From Onchidella celtica (lineage: Eukaryota > Mollusca > Gastropoda > Systellommatophora > Onchidiidae): DNA of 64,000 nucleotides. Below the pieces are notes generated by a model that saw nothing but the letters and a program-made list of their open reading frames with translations, was not told the DNA's origin and did no database searches. Shown piece after piece: positions 56,206-64,000 of the stretch (position 1 is the first letter of the stretch; each line of letters begins with the position of its first letter). A program made the position numbers and the translations under genes. The stretch covers positions 27,508,867 to 27,572,866 of the forward strand of contig OZ007579.1 of NCBI GenBank assembly GCA_963931925.1, written 5' to 3'.

Positions 56206-56925
56206 GGCAGCGGTGACGAAATAGTGTAGATGCTGGCATAGTTAGAAGCCATCAAGTGTTTACACATACGCTTGATTTTTTTGGCAGTTTTTGCCCCTTC
56301 AAAGGCCGACGGAGGAACCAAATGCAAAACTATGCAACAGATTCTTAAGACAGAATAGAATAAAAATGAAAATAAAATCAGCGTCACACTTGCCGTAAAA
56401 CTGACTCAAACATCCCAATCTCATGGTTTTTGTCTTCTATAAACCATTAATGTAAACTTAATTGATGATACCATGAGAACTGCATCAGTAAGGGTCATCT
56501 TATAAAATATTCAAAGCGAAGTTTCATCTGATAGCCACAAAGACAGTTCCAATATTTGAGTCTGAGTTTGAGTTTGGGTTAAACGACGCTTCAGCATGAT
56601 AACAGCCACTTTGCGCATCTCACAGGTTTCTTTTGGATAATTTTGTGGACCTCAGGTATAGAATAAATTATTATTAAGATAAAAAGAGAAGACCTGTAGG
56701 GTACCAGCAGGGCTTGGCACAGGGCTAAACTGTCATACAAATGCTGGGCTTTGCCTTTTTTTTCTTAATTTTTGTATTTGTTGTTGTTGTTGTTTTTATT
56801 GTTGTTGGTATCGTTGTTGTTTGGAGTGGCGGAACTTTTCCTGCACATAGATCGCCTTATCATCCAAAATGACACGTGAGTTCTCTCCTTCCTGGTTCAA
56901 CATAGTGTGTTAAATATGTATTTTC

Positions 56926-57079
56926 TCTATTGTTTTATGTGCATTTTTATCTTTTCGAGAAAATGAAGTTTGAAAGTTTGAAGATAATTGCGTACATAAT
57001 CAGGGTTTTGTTCAAAACGCTTCAAAATCGAAACTTGCATAAAATGCCCACGAAAAATACACCCACATGACACTTATAC
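56926..57079 (+). repeat. Interspersed repeat H, copy 2
   Basis: Co-linear with 3651-3800; ends at ATGACACTTATA in both. Confidence 0.8.
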
Positions 57080-57777
57080 ATAATAAAATTAGGAGTGAGA
57101 GAACCACTTTCATGACAAAAGCTCAAAATCGGCAAAATGCCGCGTGATTCATAATAATGTGGCAACTACCACCAGATATACGGGCGTAACTCTTTACTCT
57201 ATTCTCTCCTCCACATCACGGACAGAATACAAAATACAAACTAAATACAGTGCACAAAAAACGCGACATGTCTGGGCCCTCATCATTTCCTCGGTCAATG
57301 TGGAATATCTGTCCTTGATATTTCTATAGCTGTGTGACTTACAGTATAAAAGCTTTTTGTCTTCTTCTTTTAAATAAACAATGCTTGACAGGAGGGACAA
57401 AGGCAAGGCGGCCCCAAGTATCCTTTGGTAAATATACATAGCCCAAAATCGGGCTTAGTCTGGATTGTATTGATTTAAATGCAAAGGTTTTATCAACTTT
57501 TAAAGCCTTTCAGTTGTCCCGTATCGGCGGTACTTGAAAGAGAGCAAATACGTCCTTCGATTGATGTAGACCAGGGAGGTGACGGGGGGACATTCAGTAA
57601 TGCGCAACTGGATCGATTTAAACACGTATTATGAGCTGAAAGTACGTGGACATTATTAATGTTGTTTCCCAAAATTCATAGTTATTTTTTAACTTGGATT
57701 TTTTCTTTTTTTTTTTTAACTGAAGGAGATACAGATTCAACTTCCAGATTTTTCGAGTTGACATAAAATCGCAATTT

Positions 57778-58612
57778 TAGTTCTTATTTGTTCAGACTTT
57801 TCCACTTGACACATCACGACCATAGTTCTTTTTTGTTCAGATCTTCCGAGTTGACATATCGCGATCTTCGTTCTTATCTGTTCAGATTTTTCGAGTTGAC
57901 ATAATTATTTCGAGCATATAGTTCTTATTTGTTCATATTTTTCGAGTTGACAAAATTATTTCGAGCATATAGTTCTTATTTGTTCAGATTTTTCGAGTTG
58001 ACATAATTGTTTCGAGCATAGTTCTTATTTGTTCAGATTTTTTTCGACTTGACATAATTATTTCGAGCATAGTTCTTATGTGGGGACAAGGTGGTCTAGA
58101 GGCAAGGTCCTCGCCTCTCATGCCAAGGGTCCCGGGTTCTAAACCCGGCCGGTGCAGGCATGTTGGAAGTTTGGGATTTTTCTCATATTTTCATGTCCCT
58201 GATCCTATTGAGGGGTAGGATCGAGTACCTAGTCTTCTCGGATAAGGACGAAAAAATTCGGAGGGCCCGTGTGCACGTTGCGCACGTTAAAGATACCTTG
58301 GCAGTTGGAAATCGTAAAGAGCAGGCCGAACAGGCCGCTGCCCGGGCAAAATTAAATAAAATTCATCCCTACCACCCACTCCCCCTCATCCCCCCACCAC
58401 CAAAAAAAAAAAAAAAACGCCGACCGGCGCTGCACTGTGGCGACGACGTGCCTGCTCCAGTTGTAACTGGGGTGCAATGGCACAAAGGCAAAATTTCCCA
58501 AATGGGATTAAAGAGTTATACATATACAAATACAAATACAAATATTTGTTCAGATTTTTCTAGCTGACATAATTATTTCGAGTTCTTATTTGTTCAGATT
58601 TTTCGAGTTGAC
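57778..58612 (+). repeat. 45-51-bp minisatellite, split by a SINE
   Basis: Units GTTCTTATTTGTTCAGATTT followed by TTCGAGTTGACATAATTATTTCGAGCATA across two blocks, about six units before and one to two after the SINE at 58082-58548. The GTTCTTATTTGTTC core resembles the TIR of MITE family 4. Confidence 0.9.
58082..58548 (+). mobile_element. tRNA-derived SINE, tail type A, full length
   Basis: Same tRNA-like head and core as the copy at 41233, but with a different 3' end: a GCGCTGCACTGTGGCGACGA block, AACTGGGGTGCAATGGCAC, and a terminal (AAATAC)n. It is inserted into the 45-51-bp minisatellite at 57778-58612, splitting one unit at GTTCTTAT/TTGTTCAG. Confidence 0.9.
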
Positions 58613-58887
58613 ACTGACATTGGAAGAACACGGCTAGGAGTGCTCGGTAAAGTCAGTAAGAAAGCAAGTCGAAACTTAGTTGTATAGTGACGCCATGGCA
58701 TTGGGTTTAAATGACATCCCCGGGCACCAGTGAAGAAATAGGCACATGAAAATCAGCTAGTGCTCAGCGTGCCCAATACTTTGATGTTTACAACTTCCAT
58801 TATAAGGGTGATGAAGGACACTACGCCAGTTACTGTGAAAATATCAAAGAATTAAAAACCATCTGCACGGGCACTTGTTTGACCAGG

Positions 58888-59255
58888 CACCAGGCAAGGT
58901 GCCCGCCTCTCATGCCGAAGGTACCGGGTTCGAATCCCGGTCGGTGCAGAATTTTGGGCCTTTTCTCGTATTTTCCTGTCCCTGATCCTATGGTAGGTAG
59001 GATCGAGCACCGAGTCTTCTCGGATAAAGACGAAAAATTCAGAGGGCCCCTGTGTACGTTGCGCACATTAACGATACCTTGGCAGTTGGAAATCGAAAAG
59101 AGCAGACCGAACAGGCCGCTGCCAGGGCAAAATTCTAAAAAAACAAATCCCCACCACAACAACAACAAACAAAAAAAAAAAGAAGTAAAAAGAAGAAAAG
59201 TGAGGTGTAAATGGCAAGGGCAGCGAAACCTCCTAAAATAAAGACCTGAACACGT
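58888..59255 (+). mobile_element. tRNA-derived SINE, tail type B, slightly 5'-truncated
   Basis: Flanked by the 13-bp duplication TTGTTTGACCAGG (58875-58887 and 59256-59268). B box GGGTTCGAATCCC is intact; the first tRNA-like bases are missing. Confidence 0.92.
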
Positions 59256-59620
59256 TTGTTTGACCAGGATCCTCTTCCTCTGAAGATCTCTTGTAGCCTT
59301 GTTTTCCTATGAATTTCAGTACTTTTCAGAGACATTTCACAAGGAAGTCTATACTATGTGGGTTTTTTTTTTCAAAATCAGACTCAAAACTCGAACTTAA
59401 TTTTTCCAGATTTTTGTCGAATAACGTCGATGGCGTCTCCTCTCGTCCAGTAGCGGGCCTATATTTTTTTGGGGACCCTGAAGTTTGAACTGTTATAGGG
59501 CCCCTTCACAAACAGCAATAATAAGGCAACATCCAAAATTCACTTATTAAAAAAGTTTCTTCCTGTCCCCTCCCGGATTAAGCTCTCATAGTAGATCCGC
59601 CACTGCTCTTGTCATGTTTT

Positions 59621-59727
59621 CTATTTAGCTGCTTCCTTTGTACCTCCGCTAGTAGTACACTCCTCCCAGTCTGGCCAATAGCGTTCTTTCATTCTCTCAC
59701 AGTACTGACCCAGGACGGGAAAGTGCC
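59621..59727 (-). CDS. FAXC-like last exon and stop
   Basis: Acceptor ATATTTACAG on the minus strand, phase 1 as required by the preceding exon, then HFPVLGQYCERMKERYWPDW and a short tail to TAG at 59623-59621. The 3' UTR extends left of 59620; no clear AATAAA seen. Confidence 0.8.
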
Positions 59728-62700
59728 CTGTAAATATAGAAATAATAATAACTACCACTACTATGACTGCTAATGATAATAATAATAATAATACTTGGCA
59801 TTTGTATAGCACAGCATTCCGTTAACAACCAGGCTCTAAGCGCTATCCTAAGCTACACACAATACACACAAATACACTAACCCTAGTACAATGTGTCATT
59901 TTTTTACTTCACAAAAAATCGAGCTGTAGACCGCTATGCAATGTCCGGCCAATATTTTGAGTAAAAGTTGTGTAAAACTGCCTTGAGGCATAATTTCTAT
60001 GACTTCCAGCGAAAACCAACCCATTGTTTAAATACTTTATAATGTTTCCCGCCCATCGAGAAGGAAATTACATACAACCAAAGATATGTTATTGCAAATG
60101 TAATATTAATGACCGTCGTTGTTACCGAAAGATAATTAATGTCTGGAGACGAGCGAAAAAATTAAAAATAAATCTGCAACATATTCACAGCAGACAGTTT
60201 TTCAGTTATCACAGCAGATAATTTGACGTTTAAAAGAAATAAAGAATGAAGGAAGGCAGGCAGGAATAAATGAATGATGAAAGGAAAGATAGAAAGAACG
60301 ACAGAAAGACAGCAAACGCTGCTGAAAGAAAGAAAAAAACAAAAAAGAAAGAAAGAAAGAAACGAAAAAGAAAGAAAGAAAGAACAAAGGCACGAAGGAA
60401 GACAGGCAGGGAGGGAGGAAAGAAAGAAAGAAAGAATGAATGAACGAGTATCGAAAGGAAGGAAGGAAGGAGAGAAAGAAGGAAGGAAGGAAGGAAGGAA
60501 AGAGAATAGAAAAGAAAGAAAGAAATGAGTAGGGGGTCGTTGATGCCTTCATTTGAAATAAACCAATTAACCGGTGTGTTCTAGCGCAAATGTTACATCT
60601 CTGTCAAAAACAGATACATTTAAATAAGTGTTTAACAGCGGGCAATTTTAATTAACTAATATCGGGACGATTTAATCCAGAATGATAATTAGAAGATAAG
60701 CAGCTGTCGTAAAAATAATGAATGAATGCTGTGTTTAGCACTGCGTTTCATTCGCATTCACTGCAGCAATGCTCGACACAGTTCCGACACCAGTGACGAT
60801 TCCTTAGGTACTGACCTTCACCTTGCGACTAAGACACCAGAATGCGTTACCGATACAGGCGCTGGTGCCGACACTGCGGCGGCTCTGTAGTTTTCCTTCT
60901 CATTACCACTGCCTAATTTATATTTAATACGTGTAAACATTACATTGCCACGATTTTAAGTATTAGGAGAATCACTTCTACGTCCCCACAACACAACAGT
61001 ACCGCACCAGTTCCCGGCACTGAACAGGAGGTAGCCAACTAAAGTTTGACTGTTCACCTTTGCATCATGCAACATTTTTAGGGTCAGTGCCGGAGTCGGG
61101 GTCTCGGAATCGATACTGGTGTTGGAGTCGTGACGTTACTCCTCGAGTCAGAATCAACACCAGTGTCGTAACCTTCCAGCAAGGACCCGTGACGTCACTG
61201 AATCGAAGTCGGTGTCGACTCCAATGAGACCTCATAGTGTCTGTGTCATGATTCGGATGTTGTTAGATCTCACGCAGAGCGTGAGTGGTTTTTTTACCAG
61301 GGCCATGAGAAATTGGCTGGTGGCCTTGAACGGTCCTCGCGAATTATAGTTGGTGAGTAAATAAATGTAAAGTTAAACTGTTAGAGTCACGCTTGTCGGT
61401 TTTAATGTTCGTGATTAATAAGTAATGGAGTAGGGGTGAAACAAGGTGGGGATAGTTGACATTGTTAAGTATGACTAGACAAGTTTTTGCACGTTAACTG
61501 GCTGGTAGAATAGTGCAGATGTATTACTACAATTAAAATGGTGGGAGGTTTCGGCCAATGAGATTGCTGAACTAATTGGGCCAGCGGACTAGCACTGCTG
61601 GGTAGTTGGATAGTATAAAACATCGTGTAACGTTCAGATTCATTGAATACAGACGAGCAGAAGCATCGTGTCGTGAAGTATCTCCGGTTGGCCAGTACCT
61701 GAACTGTGTGGTCTGAAGACTAGAAGTCCTTGCTAACGGACTGACTGAGCTCTAGAAAGAAAGGTCTGAGTGGGCTGACCTTTAAAAGCCCACGCTGCGC
61801 TCTTTTGATGTTCGCGCCTACCAGTAGGCGTGACCAACGGTAACATATCTTATTTGTCTAAGCATAATAGAAGTTCAGAGATAGAGAGAGAACCACAGCC
61901 TCATAGGAAGTCTAGGGAAACCCCAGCTGGCACTCGACGAACGAGTGGCCCGTATTATAGATCTATCTCCATAGTATGATTGAAGTAATATACCACATTG
62001 TTGATGAATTGAATAGTGATTGTGCATATATATATATATATAGTCTTTTGCAACTGCTTAATTACCTACAAGCCGAAGTGTGCTTCTGTAGGCTTTGAGC
62101 GTACTGGGCTCTCCTAACATTCAAGCCCATATGATTTAGGGAGAGTTTGCCTGGCGACTGGCCAGTGGCGACTCAACTGTCACTTTAGATTGATACCTAG
62201 TTTCGTATAATATACCCATTTGCTATTGATTGCAGTACATCCAATAAGGAACCATAGTTACATGAATATCATAGATTAAGTTAGTAATTAGAATTTATTG
62301 CTTTGAATATACCTCTATTGTCTTTTGTTTTGTTTATTAATATTTAAATAATAAGATGGCCTGACCGGCCTGACATAGATATACGCTCTAGTTATTTAAT
62401 ACTTTTCTTGTGTGGTTGTGTCCGAGTGTGAGTTAGCTGCCTCTCGTGCAGTCATAACATCCCCAAGACCCTAACTCTGCTCGTGACAGTCGGAGCCTGG
62501 AGTCGCGACACTGAAATAGTGTGCGGCCCATTCCTACACTGCAGCAATATTACAGTATTCAATCTGTTGTAAAATGTGGCGAAAGAAAAAGAAAACCCGA
62601 GAAGACTAGGTGCTCGATCCTACCGACCATAGGATCAGGGACAGGAATCTTTCCCAAAAAACATTACCACGATGCCTGCATCCACCGAGGATCGAACCCG

Positions 62701-63756
62701 GTACCTTCGGCATGAGAGGCGAGCACCTGGCCTCCAGACCAATGTGCCCCCCCCCCCCCGTATCAGCCCATCAATAGTAGCTTACTATGTAAAATTCAAT
62801 GATTCCCTGCCAACAGCCTTTCGGCATCGGCATCAAAGACTTTCATCCAGTTAAAGAAAAAATCTAGAACAAATGAAACAGTATTCGAAAGAAAAAAATA
62901 TTTGAACATCGGCCTCTTTGTTCTTACGGCTCCTTTCATCAGGACAACGGCACGGTCCATGCTAACACGCCTCTTGGGATACTACAGATTTCTGAAGCTG
63001 TATGCAGTCTGGGTCGCTGTGTGTGTATAATAATGCATGTATGTGTATGCACATGTATGTGTACGTACGGGTGTTATTGTTTTGTTAGATATTTTATAGC
63101 ATATAGCCTCACGACATACAGCCTAAAATTACACCGTGTAACCAATAGCAGAATTGGCAGAATGGACAAGACACTTGCACCAAAAACCAGCGCTGCTGGT
63201 CCAAACCCTCATCCTGCCCATGGAAACCAAAAAAAGTGGATGACGAACGCCGAGAGTCAGGACCTCGATGTGGCCGGGGGTTCTACGTGTAGAAGACGTC
63301 AGGTAGTTAAAGGTCGAAACATCTAAATGAAAGAATCAACTCTTCCTCTGAAGATCGTCAACTGTCTCGCTCCACCTGAGGAGTTTCTTACCACTGTGTG
63401 TGTGTTGTCGTTGTTTTGCTTTTGGGCTAGTTCATTACTAAATTTTTATTTTTTTTTGTTGTTGTTCATAGCAGTGTCCGTTTTCTATTTGCCCTTGTAT
63501 TTCAGTTGTGTTCTATGGTAGGATAGCTTTATATACAAATGAAGACTCTTTTGTTCCAACAAACAGAAAAAAAAAATCTGTGAAATTTCAGAGTTAAGTA
63601 CATTGGATAAGCTTAATGTGACCAGCTGGCCAAATTTACCTGGTATGAATTTCTCAGCTACTCCATCGGTCACCTGCCAGTAATACTGAGCCATCATTCC
63701 AAACAGTGAGCAGTCCACTTCACAGGGTTCGTCTCCCAGCAAAAATTTCTTTTCTC
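59621..63756 (-). CDS. FAXC-like (failed axon connections homologue), last two exons
   Basis: Two minus-strand exons, 63640-63756 and 59621-59727, joined by a phase-1 intron; upstream exons lie beyond the right edge. The first encodes FLLGDEPCEVDCSLFGMMAQ, matching the GST C-terminal-like segment of FAXC/metaxin proteins (LGD-P-x-x-VDC-x-x-FG). The second encodes the tail with YCERMKERYWPDWEEC and ends TKEAAK-TAG; Y-C-x-R-x-x-x-x-YWPDW is characteristic of the FAXC C-terminus. FAXC proteins are linked to axonal development in Drosophila and are related to metaxins and glutathione S-transferases; catalytic activity cannot be judged here. The 3.9-kb intron contains a solo LTR, SINE and LINE fragments and a GAAA tract. 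Confidence 0.8.
59771..59870 (-). mobile_element. LINE 3' end fragment
   Basis: On the minus strand AGCGCTTAGAGCCTGGTTGT then GCTATACAAATGCC and (TTA)n, matching the terminus at 42955-43010. Lies 45 bases upstream of the last FAXC-like exon. Confidence 0.75.
60238..60525 (+). repeat. (GAAA)n/(GAAG)n tract
   Basis: Purine-only tract in the FAXC-like intron; a smaller one at 63838-63955. Confidence 0.93.
60540..61243. other. FAXC-like intron, GTC-rich segment
   Basis: At 60770-61240 many degenerate ACACCAGTG / GGAGTCGG / GTGACGTCAC motifs recur, and the motif continues just right of the solo LTR (GTCGGAGCCTGGAGTCGCGA). Probably an old, decayed tandem repeat. Confidence 0.5.
61244..62488 (+). 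mobile_element. Solo LTR, family 1, plus orientation
   Basis: 1245 bp beginning TGTCATGATTCGG and ending GCTCGTGACA. It carries TATAAAA at 61614-61620. Flanks are GTCTG and GTCGG, a 5-bp target duplication with one change. No internal coding region is adjacent. It lies in the large intron of the FAXC-like gene. Confidence 0.85.
62597..62752 (-). mobile_element. SINE head fragment
   Basis: Reverse copy of the tRNA-like head and upstream body only (GGATCGAACCCGGTACCTTC, CCTCTAGACC-like end), next to a C tract. Lies in the FAXC-like intron. Confidence 0.75.
63640..63756 (-). CDS. FAXC-like penultimate exon (GST-C-like segment)
   Basis: Reading on the minus strand, acceptor TGTATTCCAG, 117 nt, donor GTAAAT. 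The phase is 1 at both ends, so the exon is symmetrical. Alternative shorter donor GTGACC at 63673 rejected because the extra residues (VTDGVAEKFIP) fit the family's EKFI region. Confidence 0.78.
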
Positions 63757-64000
63757 CTGGAATACATAAAATTATCAACACTTTACACGTACGTAAAAAT
63801 CCAAAATAATACATGAATATTAAAGCAAGCTGACACAAAGAAAGAAAAAAAGAAAAAGGAGGAAAGATAGATAAAAGGAAGAAAGATGGAATCAAACAAA
63901 AGAATTAATAAGAAACAATGCGAGAAAGAAAGAAAGAAAAAGAAAGAGAGAAAGAAGGTGAGAATTTGTGCAATGCCTACAGCAAAAACAAACTCCCATA

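Larger units (their letters stand above)
55693..57777. other. Region downstream of gene B
   Basis: Holds the 45-bp tandem array and repeat H; otherwise nothing recognised. Confidence 0.6.

Overview
This is animal nuclear DNA from a repeat-rich invertebrate genome, most likely a mollusc and probably a gastropod. That assignment is an inference from small phase-0 exons of a secreted-peptide gene, a FAXC-like gene exon pair, tRNA-derived SINEs, a Tx1/L1-type LINE and abundant (TATC)n, (CT)n and (CTGT)n microsatellites. No bacterial genes, operons, rRNA or functional tRNA genes are visible. Nearly all long open frames are microsatellite or antisense shadows; the real host genes are small exons that only appear when splice sites are read.

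Host genes. Two tandem plus-strand paralogues encode small secreted peptides (about 106 and 90 residues). Gene A has exons at 11199-11267, 12733-12810, 13614-13649, 14582-14680 and 23864-23902. Gene B has exons at 41997-42068, 50577-50606, 52184-52219, 54453-54551 and 55457-55492. Both have a signal-peptide exon, phase-0 introns throughout, exons 3 and 4 of identical size (36 and 99 nt), and a C-x13-C pair in a conserved exon 4. I do not recognise the family; gene A carries an amidation/dibasic motif (F-G-R-R) typical of peptide hormone precursors. At the right edge the minus strand holds the last two exons of a failed-axon-connections (FAXC, metaxin/GST-like) homologue, at 63640-63756 and 59621-59727.

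Mobile elements. Intron 4 of gene A holds a complete Ty3-type LTR retrotransposon (16512-23056, minus) with 601-bp LTRs that read identical, a CTGTG target duplication and a tRNA-Pro primer site. Its domain order is gag-protease-integrase-RT-RNase H, the Gmr1-like arrangement instead of the usual Ty3 order; pol has two frameshifts. Intron 1 of gene B holds a Tx1/L1-type LINE (about 44.4-49.3 kb, minus) with an uninterrupted 1266-aa ORF2 and a frameshifted ORF1. Three solo LTRs are present: 9528-10770 and 61244-62488 (one family, opposite orientations, 51 kb apart) and 29207-30364 (perfect GGCCT duplication).

A tRNA-derived SINE family with two alternative 3' tails occurs at least ten times, several copies with clear target duplications. 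At least six hairpin or TIR-type MITE-like families, a deleted Tc1/mariner-like element, three LINE 3' fragments, an unclassified 'GGCAAAAAGAAAAAG' repeat family and THAP-like duplicated fragments account for much of the rest. Several nested insertions can be dated relative to each other: SINE inside a MITE loop, solo LTR inside a repeat, mariner inside a repeat, SINE inside a minisatellite, and an insertion inside a SINE.

Layout: 0-11 kb repeats and solo LTR; 11.2-24.0 kb gene A; 24-42 kb intergenic repeats; 42.0-55.7 kb gene B; 55.7-59.6 kb tandem repeats and SINEs; 59.6-64 kb the FAXC-like gene (minus) with a solo LTR in its intron.
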